DNA from: an uncultured Pelagibacteraceae bacterium
GTDB lineage: Bacteria > Pseudomonadota > Alphaproteobacteria > Pelagibacterales > Pelagibacteraceae
Length of the DNA: 64,000 nt
NCBI GenBank assembly: GCA_902595885.1
Contig: CACJRQ010000002.1
Span: 42,109-106,108, forward strand
Direction: 5' to 3'
The position numbers and the translations under genes are program-made. Numbering within the stretch: position 1 is the stretch's first letter; each line of letters opens with the position of its first letter. Below the pieces are notes generated by a model, which worked only from the letters and a program-made list of their open reading frames with translations, did not search any database and was not told the origin of the DNA. Shown here in pieces: positions 41,618 through 52,843 of the stretch.

Positions 41618-42385
41618 ATGATATTTAAAAAACTTTTTACAGGTATAAAAATTAGAATTTTAAAAACTTTAAAGATAAATCGAGGGTATTTTAATATAGC
41701 AGGTATTAAAATGTACTTAGATTTTCTTGATCCTATAGATAGAGAATTAATAACTAAGCAAACATATGAGGAAAAAGAAATTAATTTTTTAATAAAATTA
41801 TATAACTTGTATCATTTTGAATATTTTTTAGATGTTGGAGCAAATTGTGGTTATTATAGCGTTAAATTAGCAACAGAATTTAATAAACTAAAAGTAATAG
41901 CTTTTGAACCTAATACAGAAGCCTTTGTTAAATTTGAAAATACAATAAAATTAAACTCAAAATTAAGCGATAGAATAAATATAAACAACTTTGGTTTGTC
42001 AAATTCTTCAGGTCCACTTGAAATGACATCTTTGGAGAAGTTTGGATATCTCCAAAGTGGAGGATCGACTATAATAAATAAAGAGGAAAAAAAATATCTA
42101 AAAACAAAAATTTTTATTTGTGATTTTAAAACTGGTAGTGAAGTATTAAAATTTAAAAAAAAAAAATTATGTATAAAAATTGATGTTGAAGGTCATGAAT
42201 ATAATGTAATTCAAGGAATAAAGGATTTGCTAAATGAAAACGATGTAATACTTCAAGTAGAAATAACAAAAAAAAACTTTGAAAATACTAATAATTTATT
42301 AAATCACATAGGTTATAAATTATTTAATAAATTTATTGGAAGAGATGAGTTTATCTCAAATTATTATTATAAAAACTTTAAGTGA
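41618..42385 (+). CDS. FkbM-family SAM-dependent methyltransferase
   Basis: LDVGANCGYYSVKLA, VIAFEPNTEAF, KIDVEGHEYNVIQGI. Confidence 0.9.
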   Translation: MIFKKLFTGIKIRILKTLKINRGYFNIAGIKMYLDFLDPIDRELITKQTYEEKEINFLIKLYNLYHFEYFLDVGANCGYYSVKLATEFNKLKVIAFEPNTEAFVKFENTIKLNSKLSDRININNFGLSNSSGPLEMTSLEKFGYLQSGGSTIINKEEKKYLKTKIFICDFKTGSEVLKFKKKKLCIKIDVEGHEYNVIQGIKDLLNENDVILQVEITKKNFENTNNLLNHIGYKLFNKFIGRDEFISNYYYKNFK

Positions 42386-42394
42386 TTAATTTAA

Positions 42395-42484
42395 TGGCGG
42401 AGAGAATGGGATTCGAACCCATGAAAGAATTGCTCCTTTACACGCTTTCCAAGCGTGCGCCTTCAACCACTCGGCCACCTCTCC
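42395..42484 (-). tRNA. tRNA-Ser(GGA)
   Basis: Reverse complement GGAGAGGTGGCCGAGTGGTTGAAGGCGCACGCTTGGAAAGCGTG...CTCTCCGCCA; long variable arm; CCA encoded. Confidence 0.96.
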
Positions 42485-42486
42485 AG

Positions 42487-44295
42487 CTATTTTTCTTTTG
42501 AAATCTTAAGTACACCAATAAATGCCTCTTGTGGAATTTCGACTCTTCCAAATTGTTTTGATCTAGCTTTTCCTTTTTTCTGTTTTTCTAAAAGTTTTCT
42601 TTTTCTATCAGTTGCTCCACCACCGTGAATTTTAGTTAAAACATCTTTTTTAAAACCTTTAATTGTTTCTCTAGCAATAATTTTACCCCCTATTGCAGCT
42701 TGAACTGGAATCATAAAGTTATGTCGAGGTATTAAATCTTTTAATTTTTCACAAACCTCTCTTCCAGTTTTTTGCGCAAAGTCTTTATGTATCATCATCG
42801 CTAAAGCATCAACTGGTTCTCCATTTACTAGAATACCAAGTTTTACCAAATCTCCTTCTCTATGCTCAATAATCTCATAGTCAAAACTAGCATAGCCACT
42901 AGTCATAGATTTCAATCTATCATTAAAATCAAAAACAACTTCATTCAATGGTAACTCATAATTCACTACAGCTCTATTACCTGAATAACTCAAATTAGTC
43001 TGAATTCCTCTTTTATCCTGACACATTTTTATAATTGAGCCTAAATATTGATCAGGAGTAATGATTGTTGCTTTTATCCATGGCTCTTCTATATATTTTA
43101 TTAAAGTTGGATCAGGTAAACTTGATGGATTTTGAAGATCAATTATTTTTTCATTATTGAGATAAACTTTATAAACAACACCGGGTGTAGTTGTTAATAA
43201 ATTAACATCAAATTCTCTTTCTAATCTTTCTGTCACAATTTCCAAATGAAGTAATCCTAAAAATCCACATCTAAAACCTAATCCTAAAGCAGATGATGTC
43301 TCTGGCTCAAAAGAAAAACTTGCATCATTCAATTGTAATTTAGCTAAACCATCTTTAAGTTTTTGAAACTCAGAACTATCTACTGGAAACAACCCACAGA
43401 AAACTACCGGCTTACTTGGTTTAAATCCTGGCAAAGCATCTTTTAAAGGTTTTGAAGCATCACAAATAGTATCTCCAACTTTTGTTTCAGACAAAACTTT
43501 AATTCCTGTTGTAATAAAACCAATTTCACCTGTTTTTAGTTCATTTATGTCTACTGGCTTTGGCGTAAAAACCCCAACTTTTTCAACAATATACTCCTGA
43601 TTAGTAGACATCATTTTTATTTTCATGTGTTTAGAAAGTTTGCCATCTATCACTCTCACTAAAATCACTACACCTAGATATGTATCATACCAACTATCAA
43701 CCAATAAACATTTTAGATCTGCAGAACTTTCTCCTTTTGGAGCTGGTAATGTTGTTATAATTTTCTCTAAAATATTTTCTATTCCTTCTCCGGTTTTACC
43801 TGAACACGGAATTGCATTTTCGGTATCAATTCCTATCACTTCTTCTATTTGTTTTTTTGTTCTATCTAAATCTGATGCAGGTAAATCAACTTTATTTAAA
43901 ACTGGTACTATCTCATGATTTGTGTCTAAAGCTTGATAAACATTTGCTAAAGTTTGAGCTTCTACCCCTTGTGTACTATCTACGATTAAAATTGAACCTT
44001 CGCATGCATATAAAGATCTGCTAACTTCATAACTAAAATCAACATGGCCTGGGGTATCAATAATATTCAAAATATAATTTTTTCCATTTTTTGCTTTGTA
44101 ATTTAATTTAACTGTTTGGGCTTTAATTGTGATTCCTCTTTCACGTTCAATATCCATAGAGTCTAAAACCTGAGCTTTCATTTCTCTTTCAGTTAATCCA
44201 CCACAACTATGAATAATCCGATCAGCAATAGTAGATTTTCCATGATCAATATGCGCAATAATTGCAAAATTTCTTATATTATCAATTAAACTCAT
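42487..44295 (-). CDS. lepA: Elongation factor 4
   Basis: [41 protein letters not shown]. Confidence 0.98.
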   Translation of the reverse strand: MSLIDNIRNFAIIAHIDHGKSTIADRIIHSCGGLTEREMKAQVLDSMDIERERGITIKAQTVKLNYKAKNGKNYILNIIDTPGHVDFSYEVSRSLYACEGSILIVDSTQGVEAQTLANVYQALDTNHEIVPVLNKVDLPASDLDRTKKQIEEVIGIDTENAIPCSGKTGEGIENILEKIITTLPAPKGESSADLKCLLVDSWYDTYLGVVILVRVIDGKLSKHMKIKMMSTNQEYIVEKVGVFTPKPVDINELKTGEIGFITTGIKVLSETKVGDTICDASKPLKDALPGFKPSKPVVFCGLFPVDSSEFQKLKDGLAKLQLNDASFSFEPETSSALGLGFRCGFLGLLHLEIVTERLEREFDVNLLTTTPGVVYKVYLNNEKIIDLQNPSSLPDPTLIKYIEEPWIKATIITPDQYLGSIIKMCQDKRGIQTNLSYSGNRAVVNYELPLNEVVFDFNDRLKSMTSGYASFDYEIIEHREGDLVKLGILVNGEPVDALAMMIHKDFAQKTGREVCEKLKDLIPRHNFMIPVQAAIGGKIIARETIKGFKKDVLTKIHGGGATDRKRKLLEKQKKGKARSKQFGRVEIPQEAFIGVLKISKEK

Positions 44296-44304
44296 TAATT
44301 TATT

Positions 44305-46713
44305 TTAGGAACGAATTTTAGCACCAGTTTTATTTTCAACTGTTTCTATTATCAAATTATTAATTTTTTCCAAATCATTATCCGTTAGAGTTTTTTCTGA
44401 AGATTGAATTGTTACACTGAGAGCAATTGATTTTTGATTTTCAGGAATATTTTCTCCCTCATAAACATCAAATACTTTAATGTTTGAGATTAAATTTTTA
44501 TCAATGCTAGAAATTACACTTATTAAATCTTGTACTTTTATTTTTCTATCAATAATAAATGCAAAATCTCTTTCAGATTTTTGAAAGTCTGATACTGAAT
44601 ATTTTGTTTTTTGATCTTTTAAAGGTTTTTTAGCTAATTTTAAATTATCTAGAAATATTTCGAAACCTACTAAAGTTTCTGTTTTAATATCTAGCGTTTT
44701 GATAATGTTTGGATGAATTTCGCCAAAATAGGCAGCAACCTTATCTTTTCCCTTATTTAAAAATACTCTGCCTGATTTTCCTGGATGATAATAATTGGGG
44801 CTTTCATCATCAATATAAAATTTTTCTGAGTCATAACCAGCTTCTACTAAAGTTTGTATAACATCTCTTTTAATATCAAAAACATCTATATTTCTTTCTT
44901 TTTCAATCCATGAAAGTCTAGATTTTTTTCCAGCTGACAAACCACAAACAATTGTATTCTGTTCTCCAGGTTGTGAACCATAAAATATTGGCCCTATTTC
45001 AAATATTGATAAATCTTTAATTCCTCTATCTAAGTTTTTGCTAATGTACATTACTAAATTTGAAAAAATAGAATTTCTTAATACTCCCAGTTCAGAGCTA
45101 ATTGGATTTACAATTTTTATTTCTTTATTGGCCTCTTTAAAGTGATTATTATATTTAGCGTCTGTAAAAGACCATGTAATTGCTTCAACATACCCTTTTG
45201 ATGCTACTGCTCTTTGAAGAAAATGAAATAACTTTTGAGTTGAATTTAAAGTATTTTTTAATCTTTCTTTAATAGGATTTTCTATTTTTATTTTTTCATA
45301 GCCACTTATTCTTACAAGTTCCTCAACTATATCAATTTCTTGAACAATATCTGGTCTCCAAGATGGAACTGATAATTTAAAAAATTTTTTTTCTTTTTTT
45401 AATTTAAAACCAAGTTTTTCTAAAATGTTTATCATTTCCTTGATTGAAATTTTAAAACCAGTAATTTTTTCAAACGTTTTAGGTTCAAATTTTATTACTT
45501 TGTTTTTATAAGATTCAATTTTTTGAATATCTATTTTACTAATTTCACCACCACAAATTTCTTTAATTAAAAAAGCTGCTTTATTTAATCCATTTTCTAT
45601 AGATAACTGATCAATGCCTCTTTCAAATCTAAATTTAGCATCTGTATCGATATTCAATTTTTTAGCAGTTTTTCTAATTGATCTTGGATCAAAATAAGCA
45701 GATTCTAATAAAACATTTTTTGTATCTAACTCTGTACCTGATCTTGTTCCTCCAATAATTCCTCCAAGGCCTAACACGCCTTTGTTATCACTTATTACAC
45801 ACATTCCATCATCTAGTTTATAATTTTTGTTATCTAGAGCAGTAAATTCTTCTCCTGATTTTGAATTTCTAACAATTATTCCCTTCACAATTTTGTCAGC
45901 ATCGTATGCGTGCAAAGGACGATTAATATCAATCATGACATAATTAGTGATATCTACAATTGCAGATATTGGTTTTTGGCCTATAGAAATTAATTTATCT
46001 TTCAACCACTGAGGACTTTCCGTATTTTTGACGTTAGTTATCAAGCAGCTACCAAAAGATAAACAGCCTTGATTTTTTTCTTTTGTTATTTTTACTTTTA
46101 AGGTCTGTTTTGTATTAGATTTAATTTTTTTATCTTTTTCTGGTTTTAAGCTTCCAAAACCTGCGGCTGATAAATCTCTTGCTATCCCCCGAACTCCAAG
46201 ACAGTCTGGTCTATTTGGTGTAATTGATAAATCGATAAGATTAGAATTTGATTTAGAAAAATAACTTTTTCCAATATTTTTGGCATATTTGGATGATGAC
46301 AGCTCAGTAATCCCATCACTTTCATCTGATAAATTCAATTCTGATTCAGAACAGAGCATTCCATATGATGTAACGTCTCTAATTTTAGCAACAACAATCT
46401 TAGTTTTGTTTTTTGGGATTATTGCTCCTGGCGGGGCATATACCGTAAGAAGGCCCTCTCTTGCATTTGCAGCACCACAAACAACTTTTTTGATTTCTTT
46501 ATTACCAACATCAACATCACAAACTTTAAGTCTATCTGCGTTTGGGTGTTTTTCTGTTTTTATGATTTTTGCTACTTTAAATAAATCTAATCCTTCAGTT
46601 AAATTTTCTATACTTTCAACCTCAAGACCTATGTTTGTTAGTTTCTCAATAAGTTTATCTTCTTTAGCACTTATTTTTAAATGATCTTTTAACCAATCAT
46701 ATGTAATCTTCAT
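44305..46713 (-). CDS. pheT: Phenylalanyl-tRNA synthetase beta subunit
   Basis: 802 aa, N-terminal tRNA-binding domain, LPTNxPDCLG-type motif ([17 protein letters not shown]). Confidence 0.97.
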   Translation of the reverse strand: MKITYDWLKDHLKISAKEDKLIEKLTNIGLEVESIENLTEGLDLFKVAKIIKTEKHPNADRLKVCDVDVGNKEIKKVVCGAANAREGLLTVYAPPGAIIPKNKTKIVVAKIRDVTSYGMLCSESELNLSDESDGITELSSSKYAKNIGKSYFSKSNSNLIDLSITPNRPDCLGVRGIARDLSAAGFGSLKPEKDKKIKSNTKQTLKVKITKEKNQGCLSFGSCLITNVKNTESPQWLKDKLISIGQKPISAIVDITNYVMIDINRPLHAYDADKIVKGIIVRNSKSGEEFTALDNKNYKLDDGMCVISDNKGVLGLGGIIGGTRSGTELDTKNVLLESAYFDPRSIRKTAKKLNIDTDAKFRFERGIDQLSIENGLNKAAFLIKEICGGEISKIDIQKIESYKNKVIKFEPKTFEKITGFKISIKEMINILEKLGFKLKKEKKFFKLSVPSWRPDIVQEIDIVEELVRISGYEKIKIENPIKERLKNTLNSTQKLFHFLQRAVASKGYVEAITWSFTDAKYNNHFKEANKEIKIVNPISSELGVLRNSIFSNLVMYISKNLDRGIKDLSIFEIGPIFYGSQPGEQNTIVCGLSAGKKSRLSWIEKERNIDVFDIKRDVIQTLVEAGYDSEKFYIDDESPNYYHPGKSGRVFLNKGKDKVAAYFGEIHPNIIKTLDIKTETLVGFEIFLDNLKLAKKPLKDQKTKYSVSDFQKSERDFAFIIDRKIKVQDLISVISSIDKNLISNIKVFDVYEGENIPENQKSIALSVTIQSSEKTLTDNDLEKINNLIIETVENKTGAKIRS

Positions 46714-47777
46714 CTGCTTAAACCTCTGTAATTTGAAGGAACATCAAGTGGATCAAAACCAAAATGATTTAGCCATCTGTAGTCACAATCAAAAAATGCT
46801 CTTAAATCATTAATGCCATATTTAAGCATTGCTAATCGGTCTATACCTATACCAAAAGCGTATCCTTGATATTTAGAAGGATCTACTTTTACGTATTTTA
46901 AAACATTAGGATGCACCATGCCACAGCCTAAAATTTCAAGCCACTTATCTCCTTCTCCGATAATTATTTTGCCATCTTTTATTTCATAGCCAATATCAAC
47001 TTCTGCAGATGGTTCTGTAAATGGAAAATGACTAGGTCTAAATCTCATTTTAATTTTTTCGACTTCAAAAAATTCTTTAATAAAATAATTCAAGCATCCT
47101 TTCAAATGTCCCATATTAATATTTCTGTCAATGTGCAAACCTTCTACTTGATGAAACATTGGTGCGTGTGTTTGATCACTATCAGATCTATAAGTTCTCC
47201 CAGGAGCAATGATCTTAAATGGAGGTTTATCTTTTAGCATAGTTCTAATTTGAACTGGTGAAGTATGAGTTCGTAACAAAACTTCTTTGTTTTCATCTAA
47301 GTAAAATGTATCATGCATATCTCTTGCTGGATGGTTGTCAGGTGTGTTTAAAGCAGTAAAGTTGTTATATTCATTTTCAACATCAGGGCCTTCCTCAACA
47401 CTAAATCCTATTTCAGAGAAAATAGAAGAAATTTCATCAATAGTTTGCGATACTGGATGAACCTTTCCTCTAACGAATGGTCTTTCAGGTAAAGTTATAT
47501 CAACTTTTTCTTTTTCTAATTTTTCGTTTATTTTTTTTCCTTCTATCTCATTAATTTTAGAAGTTATCAAATTCTGAAGTTCGTCTTTAGCTTTATTTAA
47601 ATCTGATGCAAATTTTTTTCTATCAGTCTCTGGAATTGATCCTATTGTTTTAAATTTTGATGAAATTAAACCATTTTTTCCAAAGAGTTCTGTTTTAATT
47701 TCATTTAATTGATCAATGCTTAAATCATTTTCAATCTTTGATATAAACTGATCTCTAATATTTTTTATCTCTGACAT
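46710..47777 (-). CDS. pheS: Phenylalanyl-tRNA synthetase alpha subunit
   Basis: [39 protein letters not shown]. Confidence 0.97.
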   Translation of the reverse strand: MSEIKNIRDQFISKIENDLSIDQLNEIKTELFGKNGLISSKFKTIGSIPETDRKKFASDLNKAKDELQNLITSKINEIEGKKINEKLEKEKVDITLPERPFVRGKVHPVSQTIDEISSIFSEIGFSVEEGPDVENEYNNFTALNTPDNHPARDMHDTFYLDENKEVLLRTHTSPVQIRTMLKDKPPFKIIAPGRTYRSDSDQTHAPMFHQVEGLHIDRNINMGHLKGCLNYFIKEFFEVEKIKMRFRPSHFPFTEPSAEVDIGYEIKDGKIIIGEGDKWLEILGCGMVHPNVLKYVKVDPSKYQGYAFGIGIDRLAMLKYGINDLRAFFDCDYRWLNHFGFDPLDVPSNYRGLSR

Positions 47778-47820
47778 ATTAGTAGATTATTTCCTTAAGA
47801 AATAAAAACAATAGCGAAGA

Positions 47821-48177
47821 TTAATTTAAAGCTGATTGAGCTTTTTGTACAATTGTTTTGAATGCTTCTGGGCTATCGTAAGCAATTTCAGCAAGAATTT
47901 TTCTATCTATTGCAATACCACATTTATTTAATCCATTGATAAATTTTGAATAAGTCAAGCCTTCGGCTCTAACTCCAGCATTGATTCTCTGTATCCACAA
48001 TGATTTAAAATCTCTTTTTTTATTTCTTCTGTCTCTGTAAGCGTATTGCATGGATTTTTCCATAGCTTGCTTAGCAACTCTAATGGTATTTTTTCTTCTG
48101 CCCCATTGACCTTTTACAGCTTTTAAAACTTTTTTATGTTTAGCTTTGCTAGTTACACCTCTTTTAACTCTTGCCAT
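47821..48177 (-). CDS. rplT: 50S ribosomal protein L20
   Basis: [61 protein letters not shown]. Confidence 0.98.
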   Translation of the reverse strand: MARVKRGVTSKAKHKKVLKAVKGQWGRRKNTIRVAKQAMEKSMQYAYRDRRNKKRDFKSLWIQRINAGVRAEGLTYSKFINGLNKCGIAIDRKILAEIAYDSPEAFKTIVQKAQSALN

Positions 48178-48179
48178 TA

Positions 48180-48386
48180 TTAACCTCTTAAACTGTAAGG
48201 CATGTATGACTTAACAATTTTTCCATCTTGTTTAGACAATGTTGTAGTACCTCTTAGTTTTCTTATTTGTGAATTCGTTCTTTTAATCATGCCATGTCTT
48301 TTACCTGCTTGAGCAGAAATAACTTTACCCTTAGCAGATATTTTAAATCTTTTTTTTGCTGAGCTTTTTGTTTTTAGTTTTGGCAT
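48180..48386 (-). CDS. rpmI: 50S ribosomal protein L35
   Basis: [22 protein letters not shown]. Confidence 0.97.
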   Translation of the reverse strand: MPKLKTKSSAKKRFKISAKGKVISAQAGKRHGMIKRTNSQIRKLRGTTTLSKQDGKIVKSYMPYSLRG

Positions 48387-48439
48387 AATTCTGCGGACTT
48401 ATACAAAGAAAGATATAATTTTACAACCTCTATTAAGGG

Positions 48440-48985
48440 TTATAATGGCTGAATTACCATAATCATTTGCTTGCCATCAAACTTGGGATGCAATTCTACC
48501 TTACCGATATCCTTCATATCTTCTTTAATTTTGCCCATTAGTTCATTTCCTAGATGGGAATGCTGAAGTTCTCTACCTTTAAATCTTATAGTGAATTTGA
48601 CCTTATCTCCTTTAGCTATAAATTTTTTAGCATTTTTAACTTTAAACTCATAATCATGAGTTTCCGTGACTGGTCTCATTTTAATTTCTTTTAAAGCAAC
48701 AATTTTTTGTTTTTTCTTTGCAAGATTTGCTTTTTTTTGAGCATCATACTTATATTTACCCATATCCATTATTTTACATACAGGAGGATTTGCATTAGGT
48801 GCTATTTCAATTAAATCTAAACCTTGATTTTTTGCCATAGAAATAGCCTCATTGGTATTCATCACTCCAAGATTTTCTCCATCACTTGCTATAACCTGTA
48901 CCTCAGGAGAAGAAATTCTATTATTAGATCTTGGACCTCTGTCCTTGGTTCTTCTTTGAAAATAATTTTGTTTGAAATCTGCCAC
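48440..48985 (-). CDS. infC: Translation initiation factor IF-3
   Basis: NRISSPEVQVIASDGENLGVM, GTG start abutting thrS. Confidence 0.95.
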   Translation of the reverse strand: MADFKQNYFQRRTKDRGPRSNNRISSPEVQVIASDGENLGVMNTNEAISMAKNQGLDLIEIAPNANPPVCKIMDMGKYKYDAQKKANLAKKKQKIVALKEIKMRPVTETHDYEFKVKNAKKFIAKGDKVKFTIRFKGRELQHSHLGNELMGKIKEDMKDIGKVELHPKFDGKQMIMVIQPL

Positions 48986-50902
48986 TTAGTTTGATGATAC
49001 TTTGTTTAAAGCAGAGAATGTTTTTAAGAATTGATCTATACCCATATTTTCTTGTTTATTAGAGTCTAATCTTCTAATAGTTACTGAATTGGAGTCAACT
49101 TCTTTTTTACCACAAATTAACAAAAGTGGTATTTTTTCTAAAGAATGATCTCTTATTTTATAATTTAAATTATTATTTTTTAAGTCTACTGCAGAACTAA
49201 TACCTGCATTTTTAATTTTTTTAGATACTTCAACTGCGTAATCATTAAATTCCTCTGAGATGGGTATAACCATTGTCTGTAAAGGAGATATCCAGAAAGG
49301 AAACTTGCCTGCGTAGTTTTCAATTAGAATTCCAACAAATCTTTCTAAAGAACCAAATAACGCTCTGTGTAACATAACAGGAACTTTTTTAATTCCATCT
49401 TTATTTACATATGATGCATCTAATCTTCCAGGTAAGTTTAAATCAACTTGTAAAGTTCCGCATTGCCAATCTCTACCGATTGCATCTCTTAAAACAAATT
49501 CAATTTTTGGACCATAAAATGCTCCCTCACCCTTATTAATACTATATTCTAACTTGGAAGCTTTAACTGCCTCAAGCAACGAAGCCTCTGCTTTATCCCA
49601 AATCTTATCATCTCCAACTCTTACCTCTGGTCTATCAGCGTATTTAAGAATTACATTTTCAAAACCAAGATCTTTGTAAATATCTAAAATTAAATTAGTT
49701 ACCTCTAAACATTCACTAGTAATTTGATCCTCAGAGCAAAATATATGAGCATCATCTTGAGTGAACGCTCTTACCCTTAATAATCCATGTAAGGCTCCAG
49801 ATGGTTCATACCGATGTACTTTTCCAAATTCTGCAATACGTAAAGGTAAATCTCTGTAGCTTTTTAATCCCTGATTAAATACTTGAATATGACCAGGGCA
49901 ATTCATTGGTTTAATTGCAAATACTTTTTCATCTGGTGTTTCTGAGGTATACATATTTTCCCCATATTTTTCCCAATGCCCAGATTTTTCCCATAATTGT
50001 CTGTCTAATATTTCTGGTGTATTTACCTCCTTATAACCAGCTGCATCTTGTCTACTTCTCATATAGTTAATTAATTTCTGAAATAAGGCCCATCCTTTTT
50101 CATGCCAAAATACTGATCCAGGACTTTCTTCTCTAAAATGAAATAAGTCCATTTCTTTTCCAAGTTTTCTATGATCTCTTTTTTCAGCTTCTTCGATTCT
50201 TTTTAAATATTCATCTAAATCTTTTTGAGTTGCCCAGCTCGTTCCATATATTCGTTGCAACATTTCATTATTAGAGTCTCCTCTCCAGTATGCTCCTGAT
50301 ACTTTTGTAAGTTTAAAATATTTTCCGATTTTTCCTGTAGAGGAGAGATGCGGACCTCTACATAAATCATGCCATTCACCATGAAAGTAAATTGATACAT
50401 CTTCATTTTCTGGTATCGCTTCGATGAGCTCAGCTTTATAAATTTCTCCTTTTTTTTTAAAATGGCTAATTGCTTTATTTCTTTCCCAAACTTCTCTTTT
50501 TGTTATTTCATCCCTATCCACAATCTCTTTCATTTTATTTTCAATTTTAACCAGATCATCCTCTGTAAATGGTTCTTTTCTGGCAAAGTCGTAATAAAAT
50601 CCATTTTCAATCACTGGTCCAATTGTAACTTGTGTGCCAGGAAATAATTCTTGAACAGCCATAGCTAAAATATGAGCTGTATCGTGTCTTATTGTTTCCA
50701 AGCCTTCTGGATTTTTTGAAGTAAAAATTTTTACAGAACAATCTTTATCAATTAAATGATTAAGGTCTTTTAGTTCACCATTAACACTCATAACCATGGC
50801 TTGTTTGGCTAATGAATTGCTAATTTTTTCAGCGACTTCCGTTCCAGTTACTTTGTTAGGGAAATCAATGTTGTTTCCATCAGGTAATGTTATTATCGGC
50901 AT
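48986..50902 (-). CDS. thrS: Threonyl-tRNA synthetase
   Basis: RHDTAHILAMAV, FHEEG-like SVFWHEKGW, KPMNCPGHIQVF. Confidence 0.98.
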   Translation of the reverse strand: MPIITLPDGNNIDFPNKVTGTEVAEKISNSLAKQAMVMSVNGELKDLNHLIDKDCSVKIFTSKNPEGLETIRHDTAHILAMAVQELFPGTQVTIGPVIENGFYYDFARKEPFTEDDLVKIENKMKEIVDRDEITKREVWERNKAISHFKKKGEIYKAELIEAIPENEDVSIYFHGEWHDLCRGPHLSSTGKIGKYFKLTKVSGAYWRGDSNNEMLQRIYGTSWATQKDLDEYLKRIEEAEKRDHRKLGKEMDLFHFREESPGSVFWHEKGWALFQKLINYMRSRQDAAGYKEVNTPEILDRQLWEKSGHWEKYGENMYTSETPDEKVFAIKPMNCPGHIQVFNQGLKSYRDLPLRIAEFGKVHRYEPSGALHGLLRVRAFTQDDAHIFCSEDQITSECLEVTNLILDIYKDLGFENVILKYADRPEVRVGDDKIWDKAEASLLEAVKASKLEYSINKGEGAFYGPKIEFVLRDAIGRDWQCGTLQVDLNLPGRLDASYVNKDGIKKVPVMLHRALFGSLERFVGILIENYAGKFPFWISPLQTMVIPISEEFNDYAVEVSKKIKNAGISSAVDLKNNNLNYKIRDHSLEKIPLLLICGKKEVDSNSVTIRRLDSNKQENMGIDQFLKTFSALNKVSSN

Positions 50903-52057
50903 TTAGTTTAATAATCTCTTATACTCTGAATAAGTAGAAAAGCACATTTTTTCAACATTAAATTTTTTAACTATATTCTTTCTTCCCTCATTACCAATTG
51001 ATTTTAATAGCATTTCATCTAAAAAAAGAAGTTTTAAAATTTTTTGACTTAAGGATTTAGCATTTCCCGACTCAAATAAAAAACCTGTCTTTTCATCAAT
51101 AATTGTTTCATTAGAGCCCCCAATATTACTTGCAATAACGGGTTTTTGCATTGATTGTGCTTCAACAGAAACTCTTCCAAAAGCTTCCGGCTCGATAGAT
51201 GCTGAAACTACTATGTCTGAAACTTTATAAGCTAATGCCATATCTTTGCAGTGATCTATAAATCTAATTTGATTTGTTAATCTGTATTGCTCTGAAAGTC
51301 TAATCAACTTTTTCTTATATAAATCTCTTCCTTGGTCACTTCCAAGGATAACTGCATAAAATGCTTCATAACCCAATTCTATATTAACTAAATTAACTGC
51401 TTCAATAAAAACTTCTTGTCCTTTCCAAGATGTTAATCTGCCAGGCAAAAGAATAATTTTTTTATCTTTTTCTATATCCCATTTTGTTAATAATTTTTTT
51501 TCATCTGACTCAATTTTTGTTGTTGGATCAAAATAATCAACATTAATTCCTCTAAAAACAACTAACAATTTTTTTTTATCATTTAGATATTTAGAATAAT
51601 TTTGTTTTATATGTGAAAATATAAAGTTGGATCCTGCAATTATTAGATCAGATCTAGTCATAACAGAATTATAGATTTTTTTTAAATTATTTTTAAAATT
51701 GTATGTCCCATGAAATGTTGTAACAAATTTTCTACCAGTTAGTTTCGTTGCAAGTAAACAAGACCAAGCTGGAGCTCTACTTCTTGCATGAACTATTGAG
51801 ATATTATTAATTAAAATTATACCAATTAAAATTAAAGCATTTATCAAAATTAATAATGGGTTTTTGCTATGTACCGGCAATCTAAATACTTTTACTTTTT
51901 TTTTATCAACAAATTTAAGTAATTCGCCCCCACTTGTTACAATAAATGATTTACAATTATTTTCTGGTAAATAGTGTGCGATATCATAACAGCCTGTTTC
52001 AGCACCCCCATACCCTAATTTTGGGATAACCTGCAAAACTTTTAAATCAGATGTCAT
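50903..52057 (-). CDS. Glycosyltransferase family 4
   Basis: GYGGAETGCYDIA, LPGRLTSWKGQEVFIEAV, EAFGRVSVEAQSMQKPVIASNIGG. Confidence 0.9.
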   Translation of the reverse strand: MTSDLKVLQVIPKLGYGGAETGCYDIAHYLPENNCKSFIVTSGGELLKFVDKKKVKVFRLPVHSKNPLLILINALILIGIILINNISIVHARSRAPAWSCLLATKLTGRKFVTTFHGTYNFKNNLKKIYNSVMTRSDLIIAGSNFIFSHIKQNYSKYLNDKKKLLVVFRGINVDYFDPTTKIESDEKKLLTKWDIEKDKKIILLPGRLTSWKGQEVFIEAVNLVNIELGYEAFYAVILGSDQGRDLYKKKLIRLSEQYRLTNQIRFIDHCKDMALAYKVSDIVVSASIEPEAFGRVSVEAQSMQKPVIASNIGGSNETIIDEKTGFLFESGNAKSLSQKILKLLFLDEMLLKSIGNEGRKNIVKKFNVEKMCFSTYSEYKRLLN

Positions 52058-52099
52058 TTGATATGATTATATATTAATAGTTATAACTAATAAACGATT

Positions 52100-52843
52100 A
52101 TGGCAAAATTCAAATACCACAAGATATCAAATTCAAAGAAAATTAGATATATTGTAAAAGTTTATAGAGATAGTCAATTTGTAGTTTTTTTACATGGTTT
52201 CATGTCAGACCTTGAAGGTAAAAAACCAAATGCATTTTTAAAGTTTGCAAAAAAAAATAAAAAAAGTTTTTTGGCACTGGAATACTCTGGTCATGGGAAA
52301 TCTTCTGGAAAATTTGTAAATGGAAATATTTCAAAATGGAGTAAAGAGACATCAATTTTAATAAGAAAATACGTTAAAAAAAAAGAATTTGTGTTAATTG
52401 GTTCAAGTATGGGTGCATGGATTTCATTAAATCAATTCAAAATTTTCAAAAAACAGATTAAAGGATTTTTAGGAATAGGGGCTGCTCCCGAATTTTTAGA
52501 AAATTTGATGTGGAAAAAATTTACCAAAACAATGAAAAAGGAAACAATCCGTAAAGGCATTTATCAATTAAAACATGGAAATTATGAATATCCAATTACT
52601 CTACAACTAATAAAAGATGGAAGAAAAAACAAAGTCTTAAACAAGAAAATTAATTCAAATATTAAAGTAACAATGGTACATGGTGAAAAAGATGAGGCGG
52701 TTCCTGTCTCATATTCAAGAAAAATTTTAAAATTATTTCCAAAAGCGAAAAAAAAATTAAATATTATAAAAAAAGGTGATCACAGTTTATCAAATAAAAA
52801 ATGGCTTAATATAATTTTAAAAGAGCTTAAATTATTAATTTAG
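52100..52843 (+). CDS. Alpha/beta hydrolase
   Basis: FLHGFMSDLEG, LIGSSMGAWISL nucleophile elbow, GDHSLS. Confidence 0.88.
   Translation: MAKFKYHKISNSKKIRYIVKVYRDSQFVVFLHGFMSDLEGKKPNAFLKFAKKNKKSFLALEYSGHGKSSGKFVNGNISKWSKETSILIRKYVKKKEFVLIGSSMGAWISLNQFKIFKKQIKGFLGIGAAPEFLENLMWKKFTKTMKKETIRKGIYQLKHGNYEYPITLQLIKDGRKNKVLNKKINSNIKVTMVHGEKDEAVPVSYSRKILKLFPKAKKKLNIIKKGDHSLSNKKWLNIILKELKLLI

Noticed and set aside
48387-48439. Possible L20-type leader/autoregulatory structure between infC and rpmI
   Set aside because: Only 53 nt; the imperfect AACCC/GGTT hairpin is too weak to support a call.
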